A stretch of DNA of 64,000 bases from NCBI GenBank assembly GCA_029721515.1, contig CM056556.1, forward strand, positions 15,210,098-15,274,097, read 5' to 3'. Positions 1 through 12,699 of the stretch are shown in pieces (position 1 is the first letter of the stretch; each line of letters starts with the position of its first letter). This DNA is from Synanceia verrucosa. Lineage: Eukaryota > Chordata > Actinopteri > Perciformes > Synanceiidae. The position numbers and the translations under genes were made by a program. The notes under the pieces are model-generated. The model did not search any database. It saw only the letters and a program-made list of their open reading frames with translations, and was not told the DNA's origin.

Positions 1-2769
1 AACATTTTCGGCATGCCTCAGTATTTCCAAAGCCACCCACATGAGCCATACCCCATCTGAAAGAAAGGGGATCTAGGTCTGAATCAGTGCCGCTTTATTT
101 ACAACTTGTACAAAACAAACTTTTAAAAGCTAATTCCCTTTTGCTCATGCAGTGGAGAGGCAATGAAAGCCTGTCCTTATGTTAGGGTTGTGAGACCGTG
201 GGCTGCACAAAACCAACAGTTGTGAGCTCTGCCTTCCTTCCTTTGCTTTACAAGGGGATGCAGATTGGAGAAATATGCTGGCTGTTGTGAGCAAATCCAC
301 TTCATAGATTTAGACTGTTGGAAAACCACAGTCGGACAGAAAACAAGCCGTCTGGCCGGAGCCCATGTTTGAATTACATTCAGTGTTGATTTATCTGCTG
401 CCCAGAGTATGTAATCAAATGTCTAATGGACTCACTGGTCATTAGTGAATTAACACTTTTGAACATTTACATCATCAAGGCTGAGCACGTGTTTTCAATT
501 TATGAAAGAAAAAGTTATTTTAGAGATTTTGCTCAGAGGGTGGAGATATATTTCTCTGTTTAAACCAGTTCTGTAAAATATAGAATTACAGAGCCAGTTT
601 CATCAACTAAAGGTCAACACGAGACCAGAACACCTCTGTGCCCCGTAAAGATTTAAAGGGAACATAGTAACAATCCATAAATGTGATGCTGTGGCCTACA
701 TTGAAACTCAGCTCATTGTTCTCAGTTGTTGAGAACATTTTCTGCATGTTGTTGTGCTCTATAATTACTCAATGTTTGCAGTGGTACACTTTTACAAATA
801 TATACATAACTTTTAGAATTATATGTAAAATTAAATTTAACATCTCACATTTAAGACAAATGAAACTATAGAGAAATTGTATTTTTATTTTTGTTTGATT
901 ATTTATGATATTTGGTGTGGTTGTTTAGAGATATTTAACAGCATGTATTTTATAGGTAGTTCAGCCATTAAAAAGAAATGCTTGTTCATTTATAAAGTAG
1001 ATCTGAAACATAGATGCTCCATAAAGAGTGGCCTCTTGTATTTGGTCACATTTTCAGTGCTGCTCTAATTTATTGTGTCTGACAGACAAACACAGCCATT
1101 TAGATGACCAAGCTCATGTAATTTTAAAAGTTTGTCTGTCTGTGGTTGGTGAAATCTTCAATAACAAAAGATGTGGCCTTCTGTAAAAGAGCATGATGTC
1201 ATTGTTCACCACATTTGACTCTTTTAGCTTTATACACCAAATGGAATGCCTTTTCCATAAAATAAGAAATACCAACTTTGAATATTGCAGATTTAACAGT
1301 TCCTTTTACAAAGACACTTCTGCTAAACAAGACCACACACTGAAGCATACAAATTGATAATAGCTTATCAAACATGACATATCCCTCTATTTAGCGCCAG
1401 TGTGTCTGACAGTAAAGTGCCTCCTGCTAAAATTTGCTTGGCTATAGCCATAAAACTTTATTTGCAATATTTTTCTCTGTACATCCCATTTGCTGCTGCA
1501 ATGACCCAGTTTCATTGTATGATGTCTCATCTTGTCTCAAGGATTTACCTGTAAGACGATTTATCAAGAGTGCCACAACAAATGTTTCTTAAATAGGGCT
1601 ATGACTAACAATTATTACTAATTATTGATTAAACCAAGCGATGAAGTGTCATGCTCATTGTTCCCTTAAATCCAAGATACTTCTATCACTTACTGTAAGA
1701 CAAAGAAAAGCAGCCATTCATCACATTTGAGAAAATGGAAGAACTAAACTAAATTTGCTTGAAAAGTGACAAATGATAATTATTGACTGTTGTCAAAAAT
1801 GTTTTTTTTTTTTAAATCAGGAAATCTCTTTGTTTTCAGCTCCAATCTTAAGAAATTAAAACATATTTAAGTCTTAGTAAATATAATTTTAGATTTTCAG
1901 TCCATGAAATTACTTTAATTAATTCTGTACCACTCAGATTAAATGCATATAATTCAACTAAATAACCCCATAAATGGAGTCTTTTTAAAGCTATTCTTAC
2001 TGGATAATGTATTAAGCGGAGATTTCCTATTCTTTGGTTGACCTTTATATCCTTTCATGGTTGTACAGCTTTAAAAAGTGCATAGTGTTCTCCATTTCTC
2101 GCGGAGAAGCAGAAAATTGAGAGGTAAAAAGTAAGTGAGGCCGGGGAACGCCGTGCCAGTCACTGTGCCCTGGTGAGCACGAAGCGGGTGGCCCCGCTCG
2201 ATGCAGGATAAAGCTGTCCAGAGGCTGCCTTCAGCATCCGTGTCTGTCTGCCAAGCTCTGCTAGCATGTCCCCGGGTAGGCTGGGAGGACAAGACTGTTC
2301 AACAAGGCCTCTGCATTGAGTGCAGTCCATTTAAAATAACCTATGGATAAATAAATACAGGACCTAAGTTCACTGTACAGTAATTGGTCAGGAAACCAAC
2401 AGAGACAAGCTCATTTACAGTAAATGGATCAGCTTTGAGTCGGTGAAGTGCACTTGGCTCACACCATGCATTATAACCATTTGGAAATTTCACGTTTTTC
2501 AGTGTTTAAATTGATCACTGAAATGTCTCCTTGATGTATTTTTTTTTCTCAGTGGGAAAACAAAACTGTGTCTATGTGTAAGAGCACAAGTAAATATAGA
2601 ATGATGTTAAATATAGAAACATTACAGCGAGGGCTGATAAATGATGTAAGGGCAAATTAACACATGAGGAAAACAAGGGGAGTCTGGCAAATTGTGATAA
2701 TATTACTTCAGTTTCTGCAGGTAAACTATTTTTTACTTTTCAAGGACATGCAGAAACATGTACACACAA

Positions 2770-2805
<36 letters not shown>

Positions 2806-2809
2806 GCAC

Positions 2810-2849
<40 letters not shown>

Positions 2850-4898
2850 TGGTTAGTCTGGCCAACCTTGTTGACCCACTGGCTTAGCTGTGGTTGCACG
2901 CTGGACGCAGAGCACTCATTAACGATTTGAGCCTGCTCTTCACTTATGCAAACAAACAGACTCGGCCCGTCATTACCGTAACACCATGTGTGTGTGGTCT
3001 TCTCAATCAGACCTCTATTGATTCTTCAATTTTCGTCGAGGCTGAAAAAAGGCGAAACGGCACGATTTGTCAAGCGTGTAAAAGACGTGGAACACGCAGA
3101 CTTGTGGCACGTTTCAAAGCAGTTCACACACTGGCAGACACATTTTTCATCAGCCTCAAATACTGCACAGTAGTTGTTGCAGTGGGCAGGAGTCTGTTCC
3201 ACAGGCAATGCCACGGCATCACCACAAGCCACAAAACATAAAACACCACAGTAGGTTTTATGTTGTGTGTAAAATACCATCATAACCGAGAGTGCTTAGG
3301 CCTCTCCACCAGCTCCACTTTGGCCCCTCAGACAGAGCTATCTTTACATGGACGAGCAGTGCAGAGTCTGACTGTGAGCTCTGCTGCGTATGTTGCTTGG
3401 CAGCTGGGTAGAACTTTATGGTAATGTTTTGGGTGATAGGTCAGGGACAGGAGGGTGGTGGTCATTGGTGGTGGCTGTGTGGTGACTGTGTGGGGTTTCA
3501 GGCTGTGTCCAGCTGGCCTGGGGTCTGCATTTGAGGTCAGGAGAGTGAGGGGGGGCATCAGACATGGGACAGCTTGTGGTTTAGGTTTGGGTGGGGGGGC
3601 GAGTAAAGAGTAAGGAGCCTCCCCCTCCTTCCCCAGAGCCTGGAGCACAGGGCCACTGCAGAGAGGCCGGCCACAGTCAGACACCCCACCATCAACATGT
3701 GCCAAGAGAAAAATGCTAATGTGGTGGGCACCTCATAAAGCCAGGTCAAAGACTCGGCCTCTGGACTTGTTTTTCTGCTTTTTGAATCACTCTGAATCAC
3801 ATCTTGGGCATGTTCAAACACACGTTTTAATCATAAGACAAACAACATTTATGGTTTTCACTAGAAACAAGTTCTAACTTTGAATAGATGAGTAAAAACA
3901 CTGCAGTTCAGATGAGAGTAGAGCTGTGCCAAGCAGGAATCATTTCATCTTAGAAATACATTTTACAGGCAAAATGTCCAGTGGCAGATATTTCCTGTCT
4001 GAAAAATAATGATTTAATATACCTGTGCTCCAGACTGAGCCTGGACAACATGCTTTTGTCCTAGTAGGACCTCCCCGACTCACTGTCTCCAGGAGCTTGA
4101 CATTTATGGTTAATGTTAAGAAAAAAATCTAGTTGTAAATATGAAATCAGCCCCAAAGCGCTACCTGAGGAGGATTATCATATATCAACAGCAGAAACAG
4201 AAACAGACAAATCTTGCAGCTACTTTCAATTCAAGCAAATGCGTGACGGAGGAGGGCTTGTTTGGGTAACCCTGGGCAGGAATTAGGTAATGTTCAGGAT
4301 GTATGCCTCTTAAAGTGTGGAGCAGTGACCCCTCTCTGACATCCTGACTAAATTGTTCATTGTGCATTGTGACTCAAAACCCAAAAAGTCTGCTTTTAAT
4401 GCTGGAAACATTGACTCAAAACCTCTAGATATACAGTAAATGTGTGTAATACCATAGTAGTGAAGATGTAAATAACATACTAAATATTATTATTTCAACT
4501 GTGATAAATTCATTGATTGTCTGTCTGACAGAAAATCAATTGGCAACAATTAACAATTATCATACATACCAATCACAGCCTCACAGATCGGGCAATATTT
4601 TGAATATAAAACATAATGGAAAATATGTAGTTGAGCTAAAACCTAGTTATTAGCTTTTTCTGAAGCTTTCACCCCATCAGCTGATCAAGAGGGTCTCAAA
4701 ATATGAAAATGTTTTTTGATTTTATCAAGTTCCAAACACTGGTCTTTTTCAGATAGTAAACAACACAGTGAACAACACCTTGCAGCCTCAGCACACATAA
4801 AAGCCTTACTACCACATACTTAAGAGTGATCTAATGGAAAGCTTAAACAATTGATTTCCATTTCCGGTTTTCCATCTAAATAAATAAATAAATACAAT
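1..4898. other. intergenic, no gene recognised
   Basis: I find no reading frame here that resembles a known protein or that joins through consistent splice sites. The DNA is AT-rich. Two GC-richer patches (about 2100-2290 and 3330-3760) stand out; they could be conserved non-coding DNA or unrecognised exons, but nothing in them identifies a product. A CT/CA microsatellite lies at 2770-2846. Confidence 0.6.
2770..2846. repeat. (CT)n(CA)n microsatellite
   Basis: A run of CT dinucleotides passes directly into CA dinucleotides with a few G interruptions. Reading frames across it are artefacts of the repeat. Confidence 0.95.
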
Positions 4899-4910
4899 AT
4901 AAACAAAGTC

Positions 4911-5270
4911 GGGTGGCACGGTGGTGTAGTGGTTAGCACTGTTGCCTCACAGCAAGAAGGTACCGGGTTTGAATCCCGGCCCGGGGCCTTTCTGTGTGGA
5001 GTTTGCATGTTGTCCCCATGTCTGTGTGGGTTCTCTCCGGGTACTCCGGCTTCGTCCCACCATCCAAAAACATGCATGGGGATTAGGTTAATTGGCTAAT
5101 TTAAATTGACCGTAGGTGTGAGTGGTTGTCTGTCTCTACGTGTCCTGTGATGAGGTAGCGACTTGTCCAGGGTGTACCCTGCCTGCGCTCTAAGACATTT
5201 GGGACAGGCTGGGATACGTTCCCCCCCCGCGACCCTATGAGGATAAGTGGCAGATAATGGATGGATGGAT
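4911..5270 (+). mobile_element. tRNA-headed SINE-like retroposon with target-site duplication
   Basis: The head contains a pol III A box (TGGTGTAGTGG, about 4921) and a B box (GGTTTGAATCC, about 4967) at tRNA-like spacing. The tail ends in GGAT tetramers. The flanks 4899-4910 and 5269-5280 are a 12-bp direct repeat with one mismatch (ataaacaaagtc / ataaacaacgtc), which is the expected target-site duplication. From memory, this is one of the very common fish interspersed repeats with a 'cacggtggtgtagtggttag' head. The family name was not checked. Confidence 0.85.
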
Positions 5271-5280
5271 AAACAACGTC

Positions 5281-6990
5281 AACTGAAGCTTCAGAGCATT
5301 TCAACTGTGCTGTGTCCTGAAGCGTATTTTATGAAGAGCTTTATTCTTCATCTGCTGAGTTCACATTGAGCGTGCAGATTTAATGCAACACATTTTAAGC
5401 ACCAATAAACCACCAACCAAAAAGAAAACACACTGCAACAATTTTAAATGTCATCTCCTGAGCTTTTATGAATAAAACGCTGCCTCAGTTGCAGAGCTGT
5501 CGACAATACCCAAACCAGAAGAAGGTAAAGAGGAATAAAGAGCATTCCTAGGATGACAGTTATGATTGGTAGGTGTGAATGATTAGAAGAAAAAAACTAT
5601 TCCAACTGGCCATAATACAACATTATAAAGCATGCCTCAAAAAAAATGAAAGATGAAACGACCCGTACAGGAACTCACTGTTAAAAAATCATTATGAGGG
5701 GAAAGTTACTCTGCAGAAGTCATTTTTCAAGTGAGGTTTTCCAGGATAACAAACCTGAAGTTCTCATGTGAACAAATGGCCAAGCCATCAAAGCCCTGAG
5801 TGCATCATAAAGGGACTGTTATCAAATACACTGTAAAAGCTCTGACCCAGTTCTTTGTAGCTAAATATATGGTTACAGATGACATTTGAAGTGTTACATA
5901 AGTGTGGTGAATGTCATGTTTAACAGAAAATGTAGTGAATTATTATTTCTTTAAAACAGCCTTTGGATGTTTTTACTGAACATGTCTTCACTTTTCACTT
6001 CACTGTAGAGTTCAAATTTCACTTAAAGCTTGGATAGATAGGGAGTGGTGCAGTAAATTAACAGAGAAAACTGACAGCACCAGAGTTGTCTAGCATACAT
6101 GCCAAGTACATGGTGACTCTGAATCTACCACAACAAAAGCAGGAACTGTTGCTGCAACTAAAGCCAGGATTTATGACATAATTGGGTGGGCCAATAAGTG
6201 GGAATGGGTACAACACATCCAAAAATAGATGTTGAATTTATACTTGAAATGAGGGTGTTTCTCTGGATGCAGGGTGTGTGTGAGCTGGAATAGGAGGGTG
6301 GGTGTGTGTGTATTCTGTATGTGTGAAGTAGGTGCAGTGTGAAAAGGATGAAAAACGGACAGGAATACTGTTCTGTGTTGAGAGTGCAATTTAGCATGAA
6401 TCAAAAGCAGCTTTCCTGGCTCCCATTCCCGATGCTGCTGTCTGCCAGGAAATGGGATTTTTTTTTTCATATTTTTTTGCAGGTAAAGTCTTTGCAGAAT
6501 GGAATCAAATGAGGTATTTTTTCCCTACAGAATGTTAAAGTGTTGGAAGTTTGAGGCAGACTAGCTGGAAACAGAAGAAAGCTGAGTTCCAGGGGGGAGG
6601 GGGGCAAGTACCTTCTGGACCCCTTTGCTGAATTGAATCATGACTGCTTGTAAAATACTGAGCCCTCTATTAAGTAATTTACCACCAACTGGTCTACAGT
6701 CTAGCCTGAAGTGATTCTACTAATCATCACTGCTCACAGAAATAATTTATGGGTTTTATTCATGAGGAGAAATGCAAGTTATTCCATCCAGTAAAACAGT
6801 GCGAGTAGGTGCAGAAACCGCATAAATGACTCAGGATTTTTGAATGGACTGTATTCATGTTAGTCACCTCACAAACAATTTTTACTATGAAATAAATAAA
6901 AAATTAGAAATAGGCAAAGACAAAATTTATTCACATTATATCTATCTGTATGACGTAAAAACAAAGACTGGAAATTTTGACCTAATGATA
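5281..6990. other. intergenic, no gene recognised
   Basis: AT-rich DNA without a supported gene. Short reading frames here have no recognisable motif. Nothing repetitive is obvious to me apart from simple A/T runs. Confidence 0.55.
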
Positions 6991-7140
6991 GTAGGAGTGT
7001 ATAGGGATCACCAACATTATTATGAATCATCCAGAGAGACATGTTTACCAATAGTTGTTGAGACATTTCACTCAAAACCACAAATGTGAACCTCATGGTG
7101 GGGCTGGTGGAAAAACCAGAGGATCATCAAAGTGTCTGAT
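6990..7140 (+). repeat. fragment of a teleost interspersed repeat
   Basis: The stretch contains phrases such as 'agttgttgagacatttcac' and 'gaggatcatcaaagt'. I recognise these from a repeat common in fish introns and UTRs that pairs 'ggggatcaccaaagtcatta' with 'catggcaatccatc'. Related copies occur at 7880-8215 and, inverted, at about 8780-9400. The classification is from memory and not verified. Confidence 0.5.
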
Positions 7141-7879
7141 ACATCAACAGAAATTATTAGGGTTTTCCATTAATGTGCTGGTTGCCACACCACAGTTTAA
7201 TTTCTATTTCAACACCTCCGACATATGTGAAAACACACGCACATAATTTGTTAAACTCACAGCAAAATATTCAGCAAAAGGGATAGCCTATAAATGTAAA
7301 GTTCACGAGCCTGCCTACATAAAGACACCTCAATATAAAAGTAAAAGAGAGGGAGAGAGACCAGTACAAACATTGTTTCTATATGCTTTCCATCAGCTGA
7401 TTGAGTGATTAAATGCTCTGATCAATGAATGTAAATACATATTTTTTGTGATGACACTTAAGTTTTAACAGTTAGTACCTATAGGTGTTGCTCTATATAA
7501 GTTTGCAACTAATGTGTATTTGCATTGTTGATTAATCATGTGAGAAACTTGTGAAAACATCAATCAAACTCAAAGATATTCAATAGAAGCTGGAATCATA
7601 TAATATTTACTTTATTTTCTTAAAAACACTGAAACTGTTCAATCAATTACCAGAGTAGTTGGTGATTGTTGACTACCGATTGATTAATTGTTGTAGCTCA
7701 GTTCCAATGTGCACCAGATATCATGGATTTTTCTCTCCCCTCCACCTGCTGAGATTGTACATGAACAAATTATTTTATTTACAAATTACTTCAATTTATT
7801 TACAAACACACTTAATAAAATCTCTCTCAAAAGCATTAACATTGATAATTAATCCAAAGAAATGTCTTGGGGTGCTATG

Positions 7880-8215
7880 GCTATCCTCCTTGGTGCTGCC
7901 AATGCCAGGGATATCTGCAGCAAATTTTTCATGGCTAGGTGACCTGCAGATGGCACTACAAGTACAGTCAGGGGATCATAAAAATCATTAGGATTCATCT
8001 TCATGAGACCACAAATGTGTGTACCAAATGTCATGGCAATCCATCAAATATCTGTGAGGACATTCGACTAAGAGTCAAACCTGGATATAAAAAATCAGAC
8101 CTATAAAAAAAGGGGCTTACCAAAAGACTGTGACGTCTACACACGTTTTCATGGCAATCCATCAAAGTGCTCCTTGAGGTATTTTAGTCAAGTAGGACCG
8201 ATTTTGCTATCTGTA
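7880..8215 (+). repeat. interspersed repeat with two diverged modules
   Basis: The phrase 'catggcaatccatcaaa' occurs twice, at about 8031 and 8150. Each copy is preceded by a 'gatcat/taccaaa' block and followed by a 'gaggacatt/gaggtatttt' block, so two diverged modules lie head to tail. The family matches the copies at 6990-7140 and 8780-9400. No coding potential. Confidence 0.6.
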
Positions 8216-8779
8216 GACCCACATTACAAACATGGCTAAAAATGGTTTTGGGTATATTTAAGAGAACATTTGTAGATTATATGGAGGCAGAAAGCTTTGA
8301 ATGTACTCTCTGCATCAGCAGCACAGGCTGTATTACTGTTCTTCAGCTGATGGGTCACGACCCAGAAATGAATCACAAGAACATTTAACTGGTTTGACAA
8401 AAATCTGCTGCCAGACCTTAACTAACTTTCACCACAACTGAGGAACTCTCATGAACCCTGAGTACACATTCAGCCATGTTCATACTCTTCCTATCTTTTA
8501 TTTAAGACAATTACATTTTACGCAGATATTACTTTGAACAAATTGAAGAAGAACACATTCACATTGTACCCACCATGAATAATGTGGAAATAATAACTGT
8601 GAGTTAAAGATGACAATGTTTCAAATAGAGCAACATGCTGAGTTAACAGTCCTCAGTTCAAGATCAGAAATGTTTTGCTGTGAACGGCAATGTTGGTCTG
8701 TTGGTCCAATCATTTGGTTCCGACTGAAGGATCTCCAAGAGTACTGGACACACCGCCATGTGATTTTGTACAGATATGT

Positions 8780-9400
8780 TCCCCAAAAGATGAATCATTA
8801 TGATGAGCCTCTTTCATCTGACTTTCCATCTCATTTCGCGTGACATGTTTTTCCAACTTTGCCTTGAAATTTGGTACAGTCATGACTTTGGTGATTCTTT
8901 CACTTTTCATCTGGTGCCACCAACATTCTCTTCCGTTTATCCGGAGTCGGGTCGCGGGGGCAGCAGCCTAAGCAGGGAAGCGCAGACTTCCCTCTCCCCA
9001 GCCACTTCGTCCAGCTCTTCTGGAGGGATCCCGAGGCGTTCCCAGGTCAACCGAGAGACATAGTCTCTCCAGCGTGTCCTGGGTTGTCCTCATGGTCTCC
9101 TGCCGGTGGGACGTGCTCGGTACACCTCACCAGGGAGGCATCCGGGGGGCATCCTAACCAAATGCTCGAGTCACCTCTTGATGCGGAGGATCAGTGGCTC
9201 TACTGTGAGCCCCTCCCGGATGACCAAACTTCTATGGTAAACCCTATCTCTAAGGGAGAGCCCGAACAACCTGCGGCAGAAGCTCATTTCGTCCACTTGT
9301 ATCCATGATCTTTCGGAAGAAAATGGATGGATGGATGGATGGATGGCCACCAACATGTCAATACAATTTGACCAATACTTGAAATAAATCATATTCATCT
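8780..9400 (-). repeat. inverted copy of the interspersed repeat, split by a retroelement
   Basis: Read on the minus strand, this has the same 'gaatcaccaaagtcatga' / 'gtaccaaatttcaaggca' phrases as the copies at 7.0 and 7.9 kb. It is interrupted at 8926 by the insertion described at 8927-9345. The repeat resumes after it ('catgtcaatacaatttgacc'). Confidence 0.6.
8927..9345 (+). mobile_element. short non-LTR retroelement insertion (LINE-derived), (ATGG)n tail
   Basis: The 419-bp insert is GC-richer than its surroundings. It begins near 'cttccgtttatccggagtcg' and ends in an (ATGG)n tail. It is bounded by a perfect 11-bp direct repeat, gccaccaacat, at 8916-8926 and 9346-9356. The direct repeat and simple tail show target-primed insertion. 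The body resembles a widespread fish LINE remnant; Rex1/CR1-type is my guess from memory. No intact reading frame is present. Confidence 0.8.
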
Positions 9401-10370
9401 GTGAAGCATCAAAAGATATTCTTAAAAACATAGCCCTCCCCTTGCTGCATATACTAGTACACTCGGGCATTTTGTGCTGTCAATCAATGTGATTCTAAAA
9501 ATACATGCACTTTTAGCCACGACACTACCTCTTACCTCAGACTACTGACCTTTCATTAAAATAACAAATGTGGTGGGATGCTTCAGAATTTACACATACA
9601 AGCAGGGCACCTGGGATTGTATACAGCTGCCTTATTGCAAAGCGCTCCTCCTTTCCTTATTAGCTGGATAAGAGAGATACCTCAGAGCCCACTGTGACCA
9701 TGTGGTGGTGAGATGGTTTACTGAGGCAGAGTGGAGGTGAATTGAATGGTCTGCAGTGAGAGGCTGTGGGTTGGGTTTCTCTGAGGTTATGGTCATTCTC
9801 CCCAGGGGAAAGTGGTTAGGTCTGGCTGTTTACTTTGGAGTAACCCTGCCCCTCCCCTTATACACTCTGCTTGGTAGCATGATTACCTCCATTGGTGCAC
9901 ACCTGTCATTTCTGACCTCTTTATGATGACATAGACTTTCTTTAGTATGGCTGAAATCATTTGAAATTCATCAAGAAAACAAAGCTTATTGAGTGAAGTC
10001 TTTGTTGTGTAGTGGTTTGGATGTTACGTGGGCGCCACCTTCTTGTCTCAGCAGGTGTGTGTGAGGGTCTGTGAGGAGGGAGAGAGGGGAGGGTGTTAGG
10101 ATTGGACTTAATGGGTAGGGGCTAAGGTAGTGCCTGCATCTTCACCCAAAGAGGAGTTTGACTTTCTCACTGTGCCGCTCTCAGACAGACTCACACAGTG
10201 CTGGACTGTAAAACCCCTCTCAGCTCTGCTCTGCAGCTCTGGCCACCAGAGAAGATGCTTCGTCGCCACTCTTCATGAGATTACTACAACACTGGGTGGG
10301 GTGGCAGCTCTGCAGCTGATGGGCTGCTGCTGCTGCTCTTTCCATCTTTATCTCTCTTTCAATTGGGACG
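9400..10370. other. upstream region of pthlh
   Basis: No gene is seen. The DNA from about 9600 becomes less AT-rich and contains G-rich and purine-rich runs (about 10060-10110). It probably holds promoter or distal control sequence for pthlh, but I can point to no defined site. Confidence 0.4.
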
Positions 10371-10379
10371 CCAGGGAGA

Positions 10380-10615
10380 AATAAATAGCTCAACACACAC
10401 TGTTGGGAGGCAAATGAATGGAGCAGAGTGACGGGGGATTTCCCCAGGCTGCCTTCACACCAATGGATCTGGACGCAAGTTTCAAACAGGCCAAATTGCA
10501 TTTGGCAGACTAAGTTTTCATGTTACTTTGAATATTCATTTTTGCAACAGAATTATCTCTTGAGAGCTTACAGACTGACCTGTTTGTGGATTTTCACTGT
10601 GAAGAGTCCCATCGT
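10380..10615 (+). other. pthlh 5' non-coding exon (3' boundary supported)
   Basis: A strong donor, CGT|GTAAGT, ends this exon at 10615. The next acceptor (tgttcttcag) is at 10794, giving a 179-bp first intron. The transcription start is not determined; the AT-rich 'gaaataaatag' near 10378 is only a weak TATA-like candidate, so the left boundary is a guess. Confidence 0.45.
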
Positions 10616-10806
10616 GTAAGTCCAAGTTTCTTATTTACTTTAATAATCAGTTTGTTGCCACAAGTTATAATGCCTGTGTCTCACATACTCAGGCAGAGTG
10701 TCAATTTTCAGTTGCCTACACTGCTACTGACAAACTATCAAAGTTCATAAAACTTAAAAAATTTAAAGTGACTAATATTTCTTGTGTTCTTCAGATCTTA
10801 GGCTCA

Positions 10807-11886
10807 ATGATGTGCTCTATAATCATGCTTCATCAGTGGAGTCTGGCTGTCTTCTTGCTGTGCTCCCCAGTGACTCTTGATGGGAGACCAATTGACGAAC
10901 TCAGTAGCAGAACGTGAGTTATTTTTATATTCCTTTTGGTGACCATAGAAAAGTAATTTACTGTATAGAGCTGAAAATGAAAGACTTGTTAATTTTTAAA
11001 AGTGATGAAGCAACACTGTTTCCTGTTTTTTTATGTAGAAAATACATTAATTAATCAGATTAAATTAAGGTCTGGGAGGTTTTCATGGTTTCAACTCTGG
11101 CTTTTTGAGGTCTAGAGCGCAGATTAGTGATGGCTCTCACAAACTTGTTTATGCTGCCACCTACTGTACTGAGGTTTCCTGGTGCCTGACCTTATATTTC
11201 AGCTGCCACCACTTCTAAAACTACTTCACACAGAAGCCCAACAGTGCGGTGTACCATGAAATTACAAAAAAAAAGTCAAGCAGAAAGGAAATTGTGAGGT
11301 TTTGCCGGTGCTAACTCAGAGATTCTGGGTTAACTGGAAATCCAGAGAAATCAGAAAACCTAAACAGATTTCTGACAGACTTATAGAAACATGAACTTGG
11401 TGCTGCTCTTCACTCATGCACAGCGCAGGTTTAGGTTTTATTTATCGTATCCTTCCTGGATTGATCTGACTGTCTCTTTACTCTCATGCTTGAAGGAAGA
11501 GGTCAGTGAGCCACGCCCAGCTCATGCACGACAAGGGCCGCTCCTTGCAGGAGTTCAAACGCCGCATGTGGCTGCAGGAGCTGCTGGAAGAGGTGCACAC
11601 AGCCGATGAAAGACCTCCAGCTGTGCAGAGCAGAAGCCAGAGCCAAACCTTCAGTGGGAACGCTCTGCACGAGAAGCCCCCAGGGGCCACTAAGAACCTC
11701 CCTGACAGGTTCAGGCTGGACAGAGAGGGCCCTAACCTGCCTCAGGAGACCAACAAGGCTCTGGCTTATAAGGACCATCCACTAAAAGTGGCCACCAAGA
11801 GAAAAAAAAAGGTGAGGTTAGGCCGACGTAGAGAGAGCGACAAGAAGCGGAGGCGGGCACGGTCCGTCACAACAAAAAAGCCATGA
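10807..11886 (+). CDS. pthlh: parathyroid hormone-related protein (PTHrP) precursor
   Basis: This is a secreted hormone acting on PTH1R-type receptors in calcium, skeletal and tissue development. The CDS joins 10807-10913 and 11496-11886 (donor AAC|GTGAGT, acceptor ttgaag|GAAG) into 165 residues. Residues about 1-25 are a hydrophobic signal peptide. A furin-type site, RTKR, precedes Ser39, giving a mature chain of 127 residues. The N-terminal receptor-binding segment starts SVSHAQLMHDKGRSLQEF, the piscine PTHrP pattern. The C-terminal part holds the basic nuclear-localisation clusters (KRKKK, GRRR, KKRRRARS). An intron just before the KR of the processing site is the known PTH-family position. 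Two in-frame ATGs (10807, 10810) begin the ORF. Length agrees with other fish PTHrP precursors. I cannot tell whether this is the pthlha or the pthlhb paralogue. Confidence 0.95.
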
Positions 11887-12690
11887 AGGACAGACTGCCC
11901 TGGCTGAGAGACTCCCACTGGCCTTTAAACAGTCCTGCACTAAGACACTGACAAAGGTTCAACTAGACTGGGATCTGAGAGATTATCCACGGCTGACTCA
12001 GTCACTTCATATTACAGCCCTGGGGTTGTGCTTGTACGATAATGTTTTGCCGTATTTGTATTTTCAATCACAAAGTTTTGTGAACTATCATCATAACATT
12101 TTCTTAGGTCCATATTTATTTGAAACATCTGTAGGCATCTGTAATTTTGACTTCAAAACAAAGCCATATGTCGTCATCTCTAACCAGCTGTGTGCACGAG
12201 TAGATCACAGGAGAAACTATTTATTGCCTGAACATAATCTAACTTCACACACTTCTGTTTGGCTTTATTTGTGCTGACTATCGTGAACTTCAAGTTCCGT
12301 ACAAACTTTTCACTGCATACATACATCTGTCTGAACTGTTCTGCAATAATTTATTTCATTTTGAAAGTGTGTATTTATTTTGTGAATGTATCACGGTGCT
12401 GCTGACTTAATTCCATAATGCACTTTAGCTATATCCTGTACATGTTCTTTTGTGGTTGCGTTTTATTTTTAAGTTTCTTTTTGATGGTCCTGCTTTTCTT
12501 TTCCACCTAAGATCCCTCATAGACTTGTAACTTATTGGATGCTTCAACAAATCCTCACCATTTCACGTTTATTTTTATAGAGCAAGTCCGAGTCAGGGGC
12601 TGTTAGACTCATTTAATGTTCTTCACTTGCACTGAGGGCATACTGTACATGTTTCCAGTTAATCAAACATTAAAAGTGTAGCCATTAGAA
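11887..12690 (+). other. pthlh 3'UTR with AU-rich elements
   Basis: A non-coding tail follows the stop codon. Between 12346 and 12385 there are closely spaced ATTTA-containing stretches (aatttattt, tatttatttt), as expected for an unstable hormone mRNA. An ATTAAA polyadenylation signal is at 12669-12674, so the transcript probably ends near 12690. Confidence 0.6.
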
Positions 12691-12699
12691 ATATGTTTC

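Noticed and set aside
3328..3821. Overlapping 125- and 87-codon frames on the minus strand
   Set aside because: Proline- and threonine-rich without a family pattern, and the two frames compete. GC-rich patch alone is not evidence of a gene.
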